A stretch of DNA of 64,000 bases from G958295645 sp965242735 (lineage in GTDB: Bacteria > Gemmatimonadota > Gemmatimonadetes > Longimicrobiales > Gaopeijiaceae): contig OZ251497.1 of NCBI GenBank assembly GCA_965242735.1, forward strand, positions 310,001 through 374,000. The letters run 5' to 3'. A program made the position numbers and the translations under genes. Shown in pieces: positions 54,607 to 63,864 of the stretch. The number at the start of each line of letters is the position of its first letter. The stretch's first letter is position 1. The notes below the pieces were generated by a model. That model was not told the origin of the DNA and searched no databases. It saw only the letters and a list, made by a program, of their open reading frames with translations.

Positions 54607-55599
54607 ATGTCCGAGGGCGCCAGTTTCGACCTCAAGATCACGAACTACAAGAGCATCGACAAGCTCAGGCTCGAAGGAATCGGCCCGTTCACGGTCTTCG
54701 CAGGGCCGAACGGTTCCGGCAAGAGCAATCTATTCGACGCGCTGGACTTCTTCGGACGCGTCATCCGAGTCGATGTCGAAGACGCGTTGCGCGCGCATGG
54801 CGGCGCGGAGAACATTCGCTCGGCCAAGCGCCGAGCTCCGCACAACCGGCGATTGCGATTTGCCATGGACTGGATGTTGCCCGCCTCGGAGCCTCCGCCG
54901 GAAGTCGCGCAATACGACTTGACCATCGACTTGCAAGATGATCCGCGGATTGAAGAAAAGCTGACGCACGATGGCGCCAGTCTGCCTGTCGACGACTTGC
55001 GAGTCGTTTCCGGTTTGGCTGACGGACGGGCCATGACGCTGCCTCCGTCGCGTTCGGCGCTGTTCCTCTTCCCGCGGCATCCGCTGGCGCGCTTGTTGAG
55101 CCACGTAACGCTGTATAGAATCGATCCTCGATCTGCCAAGGAACCAGACGCGTCCGATACTGATCCCTCGAACCTCAATGGCAGGGGAAGCAACTTGGCT
55201 TCCGTCTTGGGTCGCATGGAATCGGATTCGCACTTGAGAGATCAGATTGGCGAATGGATCGAAATGTTCGTTCCCGGCGTCGAAGATTTCGAAACGAAAC
55301 GGACGCGCATCGACGGCCGGATTGCGGTTCTCTTCAAGGAGAGAGGAACGAAGAAGCGATTCCCGGCGCGGCTGATGTCAGACGGAACGCTCTATGCGCT
55401 CAGCCTGTTGGTAGCGATTCTTGATCGCCCCGACCGCGATTGCCTGACGTTGGTGGAAGAACCAGAACGCGGCCTGCATCCGTTGGCCATCGGACAGTTC
55501 ATCGACTTTCTTCGAGAGATGGCCGATTCCACAAGGCCGATTTGGATCACGACCCACAGCGAGTCGGTGATCCGGCACCTGCGGTTGCCGGAACATTGA
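54607..55599 (+). CDS. AAA_21 family ATPase, probably truncated at the C-terminus
   Basis: 330 residues. The start FDLKITNYKSIDKL and the P-loop AGPNGSGKSNLFDAL are typical of the RecF/OLD-like AAA_21 family. Near the end are LTLVEEPERGLHPLAIGQFI (Walker B) and WITTHSESVIRHL. The protein stops about ten residues after this motif, whereas relatives usually continue, so the C-terminus may be lost. A GTG at 54601 is an alternative start. The next gene, an AlbA/Schlafen protein, starts 90 bases further on. Confidence 0.85.
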   Translation: MSEGASFDLKITNYKSIDKLRLEGIGPFTVFAGPNGSGKSNLFDALDFFGRVIRVDVEDALRAHGGAENIRSAKRRAPHNRRLRFAMDWMLPASEPPPEVAQYDLTIDLQDDPRIEEKLTHDGASLPVDDLRVVSGLADGRAMTLPPSRSALFLFPRHPLARLLSHVTLYRIDPRSAKEPDASDTDPSNLNGRGSNLASVLGRMESDSHLRDQIGEWIEMFVPGVEDFETKRTRIDGRIAVLFKERGTKKRFPARLMSDGTLYALSLLVAILDRPDRDCLTLVEEPERGLHPLAIGQFIDFLREMADSTRPIWITTHSESVIRHLRLPEH

Positions 55600-55688
55600 T
55601 CGGGCCGCGAAGCATCCATGCTGCCCCAGCGCGCAGTACTTCGTGGAGCGCGTGGCCGCGCTAGGCGCCGTGACCGGTTCGTGAAGCC

Positions 55689-56921
55689 ATGACAGAAAAT
55701 GAGCCGACCACCACCGTAGCCCAGTTGGCGGCGATCATCGCTGCGGGCGAGAGCGACCGCGTCGAATTCAAGGAATCTCTCTTGGGCGGCGCTCCAGAGC
55801 GAATCCGAGAGGCGATTTGCGCCTTTGCCAACGATCTGCCCCGCAGCGGAGAGCCGGGAGTTGTTCTGGTGGGCGTCCGGGACGACGGATCGCTCGCAGA
55901 CCTCGAGATCACTGATCCCATATTGATTCAGGTGGCGGACATGAAGACCGATGGGAACATCTTGCCGCCGCCGTCGTTGACCGTGCGAAGGCAAACCCTG
56001 CCGGGTGGCGAGGTCGCTGTCGTCACGGTCGAGCCGTCGGACTCGCCGCCGGTGCGTTGCCGGGGCGTCGTCCACATACGAACTGGGTCGCGGCGCGGTG
56101 TGGCGACGGCCCAAGACGAACGCATCTTGAACGAAAAGCGCCGGTACGGCGTCTTGCCTTTTGATCTGCACCCCGTGCCGGGCTCCTCGCTAGCGGATAT
56201 CGACATGACGCGCTTCGAGAACGAGTACCTTTCGGAAGCGTTTTCCCCCGAGGCCCTGGCCGCCAACCAACGCACTCGAGTCGAACAGTTGGCCGCCACC
56301 CGAATGACGGCGTCGGTCGAGGAACCGCTCCCGACGGTCGTAGGGTTGCTGATGATGGGCAGGAGTCCGCAGGACTTCATCCCCGGGGCGTACATTCAGT
56401 TCCTTCGAATTGACGGCGCTTGCCTGACCGACGACGTGGTGGACAGCGCAGAAATTCGAGGTGCAGTGCCGGATCAGATGCGGCGACTCGACGACAAGTT
56501 GGCAGGCCACAACCGAACGGCGGTAGATTTTGCTTCCAGGTTTCGCGAACGCAGAATCGACACGTATCCGATGGAGTCGTTGCAACAGAACGTCCGCAAC
56601 GCCGTCATGCATCGCACCTACGAAACCACCCACGCTCCCACGCACGTGTATTGGTACAACGATCGCATAGAAGTAACGAATCCGGGAGGCCCCTATGGGA
56701 GAGTCACGGCTCTCAATTTTGGCGAAGGCGGCATGGTGGATTATCGCAATCCAAGCCTTGCGAGCGCCATGAAGATCGTCGGCCTCGTGCAGCGGTTTGG
56801 AATCGGCATCGCCTTGGCGAGGGAGCAGCTGGAGGATTCGGGTCACCCAGAACTCGAGTTCAAGATTGACGACGACAACGTGCGAGTCACGGTGCGAGCA
56901 AGAGAGGAAGGCCCACCATGA
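55689..56921 (+). CDS. AlbA_2/Schlafen-type ATP-binding protein
   Basis: 410 residues. The N-terminal AlbA_2/Schlafen segment begins ESDRVEFKESLLG and continues with AICAFANDLPRSGEPGVVLVGVRDDG. The C-terminus has the HATPase_c_4 type ATP-binding region with NAVMHRTYETTHAP, YNDRIEVTNPGGPYG and NPSLASAMKIVGLVQRFGIGIALA. Such proteins occur as transcription regulators and in defence modules. The stop overlaps the start of a ParA remnant (ATGA), which shows the original operon order. Confidence 0.9.
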   Translation: MTENEPTTTVAQLAAIIAAGESDRVEFKESLLGGAPERIREAICAFANDLPRSGEPGVVLVGVRDDGSLADLEITDPILIQVADMKTDGNILPPPSLTVRRQTLPGGEVAVVTVEPSDSPPVRCRGVVHIRTGSRRGVATAQDERILNEKRRYGVLPFDLHPVPGSSLADIDMTRFENEYLSEAFSPEALAANQRTRVEQLAATRMTASVEEPLPTVVGLLMMGRSPQDFIPGAYIQFLRIDGACLTDDVVDSAEIRGAVPDQMRRLDDKLAGHNRTAVDFASRFRERRIDTYPMESLQQNVRNAVMHRTYETTHAPTHVYWYNDRIEVTNPGGPYGRVTALNFGEGGMVDYRNPSLASAMKIVGLVQRFGIGIALAREQLEDSGHPELEFKIDDDNVRVTVRAREEGPP

Positions 56922-57327
56922 GCACGCCCGTGTTGACGTTCTTCAACCACAAGAGCGGCGTCCATTGAAGGCCAACGACCATTGGTTCAACCGGATGCCC
57001 GAGGAGTACGCACGCAGCTTGCTGGGCGCCGAGTCGGGCCCCTTTCCCGCAACGCCCGGAGAGGATTCCCGTTGCTTGGCGACGATCAAGCACTTCCGCA
57101 GCATCGTGCCGCTGGCCCAGGAGGCGCGGAAGCCCATCTTTCATCTGAAGCCGGCCGAGGGCGCCATCGGCAGCCATGCGGCGGCGGTGATCGATGCCCG
57201 GCGAGACTATCGAGCTCTGGCGGACAAGCTCGCGCGACGAGTGGCGGAGGCGCAACGGGCGGCGGACGAGCTCTCTGAGTCCAGCATGGGGGATGAGTCC
57301 AGCATGGAGGAATCGAATCCAGCGTGA
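56918..57327 (+). pseudogene. ParA-family ATPase with large internal deletion
   Basis: The first 16 residues (MSTPVLTFFNHKSGVH) begin like a ParA P-loop (usually FFNxKGGVGKT) and hit a TGA at 56966-56968. Downstream, in another frame, NRMPEEYARSLLG, CLATIKHFRSIVPLAQEARKP, FHLKPAEGAIGSHAAAV and ARRDYRALADKLA are the C-terminal third of a ParA-like protein. The middle, including most of the ATPase core, is missing. The junction at about 56965 is in a different frame. Confidence 0.8.
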
Positions 57328-57362
57328 ACGAATCGCGGCCGCTGTCGGCGCGTCGCTAGCGC

Positions 57363-58178
57363 GTGCCCGTTCCAGTTCCCGTTCTGGTCTCCTGGTCGTC
57401 CGGCAAGGACTCGGCCTGGGCCCTCCACGTGTTGCGGCAACAGCCGGACGTCTGGGACGTGCGCGGCGTCTTCACCACGGTGACTCCGCGCTTCGACAGG
57501 GTCTCCGTCCACGGCACGCCGAGGTGGACGCTGAAGCAGCAGGCCGAGCGGCTGGGACTTCCGCTCCACGAAGTCGCGATCCCCTACCCGTGCTCGAACG
57601 ACGCCTACGAACACGCGATGAACGCGTTCCTGCAACGAGTGCGCGAGTTGCCGGAGACGCTGACGGCTCGTTGCTTGGCCTACGGCGACCTGTTCCTGGA
57701 GGACGTTCGGCGCTACCGCGAGGACCGGCTGGCCGGCACCGGCTTCACGCCCGTCTTCCCGATCTGGGGGACGGCGACCCGCGACCTGGCGGACACGATG
57801 CTCGAAGCCGGATTGCGTGCCGTCGTCACCGCAGTCGATCCGTCTCTTGCGCCCGAGTCGCTGGCCGGCCGCTTCTTCGACCGCGCGCTCCTGGCCGAAC
57901 TCCCGCCCGCGGTCGACCCGTTGGGCGAGAACGGCGAGTTCCACACTTGCGCGCTCGAAGGCCCGATGTTCTCGTCGGCGGTCGCCGCCCGTCCCGGCCG
58001 CGTGGTCAGGAGGCCCGTGGCCCGAAGCGCCGAGACGGACCCGGACGCGCCGTCGCCGGCCCGATTCTGCGTCTACGCCGACCTGGAGCGCGAGCAGGCC
58101 GCCCCCTTGCCGCCGGCCACGACGCGGCCGTATGGTACGTTGGGCCGTTCATGGCAGAAGTCCACGGTCCTGCCATGA
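57363..58178 (+). CDS. Dph6-like ATP pyrophosphatase
   Basis: 271 residues. The PP-loop WSSGKDSAWALH at residues 10-21 and the later GENGEFHT motif identify the diphthine-ammonia ligase/MJ0570-related ATP-binding family. In eukaryotes and archaea it amidates the diphthamide precursor, but bacteria lack the target, so the bacterial substrate is unknown. The GTG start at 57363 gives the domain directly. Its end runs to 10 bases after the first unit of the 19-bp repeat array begins. Confidence 0.88.
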   Translation: MPVPVPVLVSWSSGKDSAWALHVLRQQPDVWDVRGVFTTVTPRFDRVSVHGTPRWTLKQQAERLGLPLHEVAIPYPCSNDAYEHAMNAFLQRVRELPETLTARCLAYGDLFLEDVRRYREDRLAGTGFTPVFPIWGTATRDLADTMLEAGLRAVVTAVDPSLAPESLAGRFFDRALLAELPPAVDPLGENGEFHTCALEGPMFSSAVAARPGRVVRRPVARSAETDPDAPSPARFCVYADLEREQAAPLPPATTRPYGTLGRSWQKSTVLP

Positions 58179-58339
58179 GCGGCGGTTCCTACCATGAGCG
58201 GCAATTCCTACCATAAACGGCCGCGCCTACCATAACCGGCGAGTCCTACCATAAGCCGCGATTCCTACCATGAGCCACGATTCCTACCATAACCGGCCGG
58301 ACCTACCATAGACGGCCGCACCTACCAGAAAGCCACGAT
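58169..58339 (+). repeat. nine tandem 19-bp repeats ending at the AbrB antitoxin start
   Basis: The units begin CCTACCATRA (first unit CCTGCCATGA, last CCTACCAGAA) at 58169 and every 19 bases up to 58321. Their second halves vary around RCGGC or GCCACGAT. The ninth unit ends one base before the ATG at 58341. There are no spacers, so this is not a CRISPR array. A nearby inverted pair, ATGGCAG at about 58151 and CTGCCAT in the first unit, can form a hairpin. The position fits autoregulatory operators. Confidence 0.9.
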
Positions 58340-58340
58340 C

Positions 58341-58637
58341 ATGGCAGAAACGCGCGAAAATGCCATTCCGCCGCCGCCCGACCGGCGCCCGGGCCGCTTG
58401 GCCGACACGGAGCACGTCGTCATCGACGAGGCGGGCCGCGTGGTCTTGCCGGTGCGCTTCCGCAAGGCGTTGGGCATACGGGGGCGGACGGAGCTGGTCG
58501 CCAGCTTGGAAGGGGACGCCGTTCGGCTGAGGACGGTGGAGGCCGCGCTCGAACGCCTCCGCGCCATCGCGCGACGCCGGCGACGAGACGGCGGCAACGT
58601 GGTGGACGCCTTCATCGCCCAGCGCGGGGCCGACTGA
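58341..58637 (+). CDS. AbrB/MazE-type antitoxin
   Basis: 98 residues. After a proline-rich start, VVIDEAGRVVLPVRFRKALGI is the swapped-hairpin AbrB/SpoVT DNA-binding motif. The rest is a helical arginine-rich tail that probably binds the toxin. Six bases separate it from the PIN toxin gene. The start is ATG; no clear ribosome site is visible because the repeat array occupies the upstream region. Confidence 0.82.
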   Translation: MAETRENAIPPPPDRRPGRLADTEHVVIDEAGRVVLPVRFRKALGIRGRTELVASLEGDAVRLRTVEAALERLRAIARRRRRDGGNVVDAFIAQRGAD

Positions 58638-58643
58638 GGGATC

Positions 58644-59033
58644 GTGCGCCGGGTTCTCTTGGACGCTTCGGCGCTCTTGGCGGCCGTCTTTGACGAGCCG
58701 GGCGCGGAACTCGTCGAGGACGCCCTCAGGCGCGGCGCGGCCATGTCCTCGGTCAACGTGGCCGAAGTCGCCGGCCGTCTCCGCGCGGACGGCTGGACCG
58801 CGGGCGAGGTCGCCGACGTGTTCACGGAACTCGACATCGAGATCGTTCCCTTCGACGCCGAGACGGCCCTGCGCGCCGGCGCCTACCTGCCCAAGACGAA
58901 GCGCCTGGACCTCTCTCTCGGCGCCCTCGCGTGCCTCGCGACGGCCCACCGGCTGCGCGTTCCCGCCGTGACCGCCGACCGCGCATGGGCGGCGCTGAAG
59001 ATCCGGGGCGTGACCGTCAAGGTGGTGCGCTGA
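58644..59033 (+). CDS. PIN-domain toxin (VapC-like)
   Basis: 129 residues from a GTG. The PIN acids are in LLDASALLAAVF, VNVAEVAGRL, LDLSLGALACLATA and AVTADRAW. VapC-like enzymes cut RNA; the AbrB-like protein before it would be the antitoxin. Length and order (antitoxin then toxin) are normal for the type II pair. Confidence 0.86.
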   Translation: MRRVLLDASALLAAVFDEPGAELVEDALRRGAAMSSVNVAEVAGRLRADGWTAGEVADVFTELDIEIVPFDAETALRAGAYLPKTKRLDLSLGALACLATAHRLRVPAVTADRAWAALKIRGVTVKVVR

Positions 59034-59441
59034 CGCGGCAACGGCAGGCGACGCGGCAACGGCAGGCGCGCTGATCCCGAGCCAGACGCCGAACCTACGC
59101 CGCAGGCACGGCCTGTCGGGCATGTGCACGGTGCCAAGGCGCGCTGAGCCCAAGCCAGAGCCGGCCGACGCCGGCCAAGAGCGAGCGCGAGCGAGCAACC
59201 AAGCCGGGGGTAGCCGATCGGGCACGGGTGCCCTGTCGCCCGTCGGCCATCCAGCGCGCAGGCGACCGTCCCATTGCCGCACCCCGTGTCGCGCTCACGC
59301 GACACTTTTTCTCGAAATCCCTTGAAAATCAAGGCCGAACAGCCTGGCACGGTTCATGCAAGGGAACTGGCGCAAGTCGTCCCGCGCCTTGGGGCGGCCG
59401 CAATCCAGATGTCAAGCCAAAGCCATAGAGGAGCACTTCCA
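59034..59441. other. gap with an 18-bp tandem pair
   Basis: ACGCGGCAACGGCAGGCG stands twice in tandem at 59033-59050 and 59051-59068. A longer imperfect copy of GCGCTGAKCCCRAGCCAGA follows at about 59070 and 59142. No gene is supported. Confidence 0.5.
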
Positions 59442-61088
59442 ATGAGAATCGCAATCGTGACCCGTGCCGCAGGGCCGAGCGTCCCGAGAGGGACCACGGC
59501 GCACCTGCCTCCCAACCGACGGACGTTGGCGTCGACCCTGCTGGCCATGGCCGTGATGCTGGCCGGTTGTTCGGACAATCCGATCGAGCTCGTCAAGCCG
59601 GAAACGGCGGGCGACTCGGCCGCGGCGGTCGGCGGAACCCTCCTGGCCGTTTCGCAAACGGAGGACATCGTCGCCAACTTCGTGCCAAGGCTCGACTTGG
59701 CCATAAAAGTCGTGGGACCCCTGGTGCCGCATTCGCCCGTGGTCCTCCAGCTGGAAGCGACGGCCACCGAGGCCATATCGAGCGGATCGGTCCAACTGGT
59801 CTTGCCGACGATGGCGGGGATGGCGTACGTTGGCCCCGACAAGCATCCGCGCTTCCCGCCGTCGTCCAAGATGCCGACCATCGGCTCGTGGACCCTCTCC
59901 GGAATTGCCAAGGGCGAGACTTGGAAGCGGAGCGTGGCGCTTCGGTTGCCGGAGAAGGGATACTACCACGTGGCCGTGGACATCCGCACGACAGGGCCGG
60001 ACCCGTCCGGTCGCGGCCCGTATCTTCTCGACGACACTTACGAGCAAGCGTGGATGTACGTCGTCGAGGCCGGCGGCGTCTTGACTCGCGAGTTCGTGGC
60101 TTCGCTCTTTCCCGACCGAATTCTTCCGCAACCCGGTCCGTTCCGCGCTCGTCACGGTGGCCGGACGAAAGCAAGGGCTGCGGCCCGGGCGGCCGCCTCG
60201 CCTGCAAGCTCGACATGGCTGGAAGTCGTGTACTACGACGACGGCCGCTATCTCCCAGCGGTGGGGGCCGATGTCGACGCCCGGCTGTACGGCCAATCCG
60301 ATACTAGCCGGACCACCGTCTGGCGACGAGTTCCGCGCAACGGGATCGTGCAATACCCCTGCGCCGGATCTTTCGAGTACTGGCAAGGCAACGGCAGCGT
60401 GCCTGGCACCACAAACGTGCGCCCCAAGCTCGTCTTATACGGTTGGCAGGTGGGATCGCACCAGTGCGGCGATACGATTCAGTTCGTCGTCCCGAAGTCC
60501 ATCTATGTGACTTGGAATTACCTCAACGAAGTCATTCCTCCAATCCGCAGGCACTTCGGCTACAGCCGGTCTCCGGTCAGATGGCGAGTCAACTCTACTG
60601 CCGAAAAGTCGTACTTTAGTCGTAGTAATGACGAGATCGTGTTTGGAAAGTCGTACAAGTACAAATGGGTCGTAGCACACGAATACGCTCATGCGTTGCA
60701 TCATGCATCTCTGGGAGGGTTGTGGCGAGCCACCGAGTGCGCTGGTCATGACGTACGATCAGCGTCATCGTACACGTGCGCGCTGCAAGAAGGATTGGCG
60801 GATTATGCGGCCAGTATTGGCGCGCCGCGCAACAGTTATTTTTATGGAGGCAATTTCGAATACTTTAGGCCTAACAGTGAATCTTCATCAAGACCAGCGG
60901 CGGTAGAAGGAAGCGTAGCGGCGTTGTTTCGCGATCTGATTGACGCCACAAACGAGACCGGAGACCGAACGACATATCCTTCCACTTATGTCATCGAAGT
61001 CTTCAAGACATGTCGCGTTCGCCACTGGGTTCCCAGGACCAGAGGATATGTATGGCGCCCTCGCGAAAATGTCACGGATTTCATCTGA
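59442..61088 (+). CDS. secreted zincin-like lipoprotein, putative metalloprotease
   Basis: 548 residues. The signal ends with a lipobox LAGC near residue 43. A beta-rich middle (about 60-400) precedes HEYAHALHH (HExxH) with a downstream EGLADYAAS that can supply the third ligand. This is the shape of a gluzincin-type metalloprotease. The usual flanking motifs are weak, so the activity is not certain. Base composition falls from GC-rich at the start to AT-richer after about 60500, which may mark a mosaic origin. Confidence 0.7.
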   Translation: MRIAIVTRAAGPSVPRGTTAHLPPNRRTLASTLLAMAVMLAGCSDNPIELVKPETAGDSAAAVGGTLLAVSQTEDIVANFVPRLDLAIKVVGPLVPHSPVVLQLEATATEAISSGSVQLVLPTMAGMAYVGPDKHPRFPPSSKMPTIGSWTLSGIAKGETWKRSVALRLPEKGYYHVAVDIRTTGPDPSGRGPYLLDDTYEQAWMYVVEAGGVLTREFVASLFPDRILPQPGPFRARHGGRTKARAAARAAASPASSTWLEVVYYDDGRYLPAVGADVDARLYGQSDTSRTTVWRRVPRNGIVQYPCAGSFEYWQGNGSVPGTTNVRPKLVLYGWQVGSHQCGDTIQFVVPKSIYVTWNYLNEVIPPIRRHFGYSRSPVRWRVNSTAEKSYFSRSNDEIVFGKSYKYKWVVAHEYAHALHHASLGGLWRATECAGHDVRSASSYTCALQEGLADYAASIGAPRNSYFYGGNFEYFRPNSESSSRPAAVEGSVAALFRDLIDATNETGDRTTYPSTYVIEVFKTCRVRHWVPRTRGYVWRPRENVTDFI

Positions 61089-61258
61089 TGCTTGGAAAAC
61101 AGAGTCAATTCTACTGTGCACAGAGCCAATTTTTCCGTGCCTCATCCTCGTGGCGTTTCCGAGAGCGCAACAGAACCGTCAGATTGGAATGCCGATCACA
61201 TCCGTTCGACGTGAATCAAGAATGTCGGACGATAAACAGCAAATACGGGAACAATGAA

Positions 61259-61768
61259 ATGAACACAACAATCAGCTACTGTCGTCGGTTCGCGCGAATC
61301 GCACCGGCAATCGTCCTGCTCGCAATTAGCGCCTGTGAGGACAAATGCTGTAGGTTGCAGGTCCATGCAACACCTCCTGTGAGCGAAAATAATACGGCTC
61401 TCGCTGGACTGGAGGTCGAAGTCGACGGGCACACGTTTCGACCCAAAGACTTTGCGATGATCGCCAACGACACGCGCTGGGCAGTATCGACAAGCGTGGC
61501 AAAACACGGCAATCAGCAGGTTTTCGTTCGGATAATCGACGATGGGCGCATTGTCGCCAAGGGATCGATCTCTTGGATGCTGAACCCGGTCGAGAACTGG
61601 GTTCTCAGGATCGCTCGCCAGTCGCCCGCAGACTTTTCTGGCCTGTGCTTGTCTGGCTACGAGACCTTCGCCGTCGGAGAACCAGTGGAAGGTGAGCAGG
61701 CTGGCACTGTTCATCTGTGCCTGCAATCATACCCCGCCGACCCGGAGCCTGGAGTCCTATACAATTGA
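61259..61768 (+). CDS. small lipoprotein of a tandem pair (first copy)
   Basis: 169 residues with a lipoprotein signal ending AISAC. It contains LAGLEVEVDGHTFR, QQVFVRIIDDGRIVAKGSISW and a VHLCL end. The second copy at 61843 repeats these parts. The upstream leader is also duplicated. The function is unknown. Confidence 0.72.
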   Translation: MNTTISYCRRFARIAPAIVLLAISACEDKCCRLQVHATPPVSENNTALAGLEVEVDGHTFRPKDFAMIANDTRWAVSTSVAKHGNQQVFVRIIDDGRIVAKGSISWMLNPVENWVLRIARQSPADFSGLCLSGYETFAVGEPVEGEQAGTVHLCLQSYPADPEPGVLYN

Positions 61769-61842
61769 TCAATTGGACGATGATTCGCTCGACGTAGATC
61801 AAGGATGTTAAGCGATAAACAAGAGAATACGGAGAGAAATAA

Positions 61843-62379
61843 ATGAAGACAACAATCAACCGCTGTCGTTGGCTTGCGCGAATCGCGCTAACTGCGCCGG
61901 TCGTGCTCGCAATTGGCGCCTGCGATGAAGTCTGCTGCGTGCTCTCCTTCAGCGTGTCCGCCGGTTGGGGCGGCGGCTATGACGAGGAGATTGCCGGGCT
62001 CGAAGTAGAGGTCAATGGACAGACGTTCCGCAAAGACGCCGTGAGCGAGGCGCGTGGCGGCACGTGGCTGCCCGTCGACACGAGACAGAACACAACGCCG
62101 AGCCCCCCCGGCTGGACGCGAGGTGCGAGGGTTGGATCGTCTGGAACTCAGCACGTGTTCGTGCGGCTCGTGGAGAATTCGCGCGTTGTGGCCGACGGCT
62201 CGATATCTTGGAAGCTGGTGCCGAACGTGTTCTGGGACCTTGAGATCACCCGCGACCCGCCGGACGTCCGTCCACTCGGGTCGTGCGGGGTCGGCTACTG
62301 GACGATTCCCGTCGGAGACGCCGAGAACGCCGAGCCGGACGACGTCATCCATCTATGCTTGTCGGGGTGGTTTCGTTGA
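61843..62379 (+). CDS. small lipoprotein of a tandem pair (second copy)
   Basis: 178 residues with a signal ending AIGAC. It shares IAGLEVEVNGQTFR, QHVFVRLVENSRVVADGSISW and IHLCL with the first copy. A proline/threonine-rich insert (about residues 80-95) is new in this copy. The stop lies six bases before the end of the convergent sugar dehydrogenase gene. Confidence 0.75.
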   Translation: MKTTINRCRWLARIALTAPVVLAIGACDEVCCVLSFSVSAGWGGGYDEEIAGLEVEVNGQTFRKDAVSEARGGTWLPVDTRQNTTPSPPGWTRGARVGSSGTQHVFVRLVENSRVVADGSISWKLVPNVFWDLEITRDPPDVRPLGSCGVGYWTIPVGDAENAEPDDVIHLCLSGWFR

Positions 62380-62385
62380 TCTCCG

Positions 62386-63603
62386 CTACCGGGTCGGCTC
62401 CAGCCGGACGATCGGCGTCTGGTCGCCCCGGCGGCTGTCGATCGCCACGTAGATGAATCCGTCCGGTCCCTGGCGGACGTCGCGGACCCGGCCCAGGCCT
62501 TGGAGGATGGTCTCTGAGGCGACGACGCGGCCGTCTTCCACGGTCAGGCGGTCGATGCGCTGGCCGGCGAGGCCGCCCGCGAACAGGTCGCCGCGCCACT
62601 CGGGGAACTGATCGCCCGTGTAGAACATCAGGCCGGATGTGCCGATGGACGGCACCCACACGTGGACGGGCTGCTCCATGCCGTCGGCGTGGGTGGAGGC
62701 GTGGATGGCGGCGCCGCTGCGGTAGTGGACGCCGTAGCCGATGACGGGCCAGCCGTAGTTGGCGCCGGGCGCGGCAACGTTGACTTCGTCGCCGCCTTGC
62801 GGGCCGTGCTCGGTGATCCAGACGGCGCCCGTCTCGGGATGGAGGGCGAGGCCCTGGGGGTTGCGGTGGCCGTAGCTCCAGATGTCGGGGCGGGCGTCGT
62901 CGCGTCCCACGAACGGGTTGTCGGTCGGCACCCGGCCGTCGTCGTGCAGGCGGACGACGACGCCGTGGTGGTTGGACGGGTCTTGGGCCGGGTGGGCGGC
63001 CAAGTCGCCCCTTGGCGAGACCTGGCGGTCGCCCACGGTGAGGAAGAGGTGGCCGTGCTCGTCGAAGGCCAGCTTGCAGCCGTAGTGGCCGGCGCCGCGC
63101 GAGACGGCCTCGAAGAGCTCGTCCGTCAGCGTGAAGCGGTCGTTCTCGAACGTGCCGCGCACGACGGCGGTGGTGGCGCCCTCCTCGGCGCCCAGCGGCT
63201 TGGAAAAGCTGAGGTAGAGGAGGCGGTTGGAGGCGAAGTCGGGATGGGGCAGCGCTTCCATGAGGCCGCCCTGTCCCCGCGCGAGCACCTCGGGAACGCC
63301 GGGCACGGGGTCCGGCAGGAGCTGGCCGTCGCGAACGATTCGCAGGCGGCCGTCGCGCTCGGTCACCAGCATGTCGCCGCCGGGAAGGAAGGCGATCGAC
63401 CAGGGATGAACGAAGCCGTCGGCCACGGTCGTGACGCGATAGTCGTGGCGCACCGTCTGCACGATGTCGCCGGGCTCGACCTGGGCGCAGGCGGGGGCCG
63501 CGCAGACGACGATGGCCCAGGCGGCCAGGACGCTGCGCGGGAAGCACGCGGCTCGGCGGCGGCTCGAATCGAAACAAGTTCGCAAATCCAGCGGAAAACG
63601 CAT
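62386..63603 (-). CDS. secreted PQQ-type aldose sugar dehydrogenase (YliI/Asd-like)
   Basis: 405 residues with a signal peptide (LAAWAIVVCAAPACAQ). The propeller matches the soluble sugar dehydrogenase family: HPWSIAFLPGGDMLVTERDG, GGLMEALPHPDF, YGHRNPQGLALHP, TEHGPQGGDEVN and GLMFYTGDQFPEW. These enzymes oxidise aldoses in the periplasm with PQQ. The ATG at 63603 follows AGGAG by 11 bases. Confidence 0.92.
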   Translation of the reverse strand: MRFPLDLRTCFDSSRRRAACFPRSVLAAWAIVVCAAPACAQVEPGDIVQTVRHDYRVTTVADGFVHPWSIAFLPGGDMLVTERDGRLRIVRDGQLLPDPVPGVPEVLARGQGGLMEALPHPDFASNRLLYLSFSKPLGAEEGATTAVVRGTFENDRFTLTDELFEAVSRGAGHYGCKLAFDEHGHLFLTVGDRQVSPRGDLAAHPAQDPSNHHGVVVRLHDDGRVPTDNPFVGRDDARPDIWSYGHRNPQGLALHPETGAVWITEHGPQGGDEVNVAAPGANYGWPVIGYGVHYRSGAAIHASTHADGMEQPVHVWVPSIGTSGLMFYTGDQFPEWRGDLFAGGLAGQRIDRLTVEDGRVVASETILQGLGRVRDVRQGPDGFIYVAIDSRRGDQTPIVRLEPTR

Positions 63604-63864
63604 TCGCGTAGCGGCTCCTTGCGTGTTCGCCCCAAGGCCGGGGGCGTTGGAAGATCGCCGGGCATCGCCCGAATCAGGCGCCACAAAGTAGGGGGAGCGG
63701 GCGGCTTTCGTCCAGCCGGGCCGCGTGGCCGAGGCGCCCGGAAACGGGGTCCCCGTCGCCGAGGCTGGGCGGCCCTCCCGCTGGCCGCGACCGCCGCGGT
63801 CGCCGCGAGTGCGACGGCCCGCTCGTCTTGCGGAACCCTCCGCCGTTCGGCTAGGCTCGCTGGC

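Noticed and set aside
58169..58339. CRISPR array
   Set aside because: The 19-bp units are tandem without spacers and there are no cas genes in the window.
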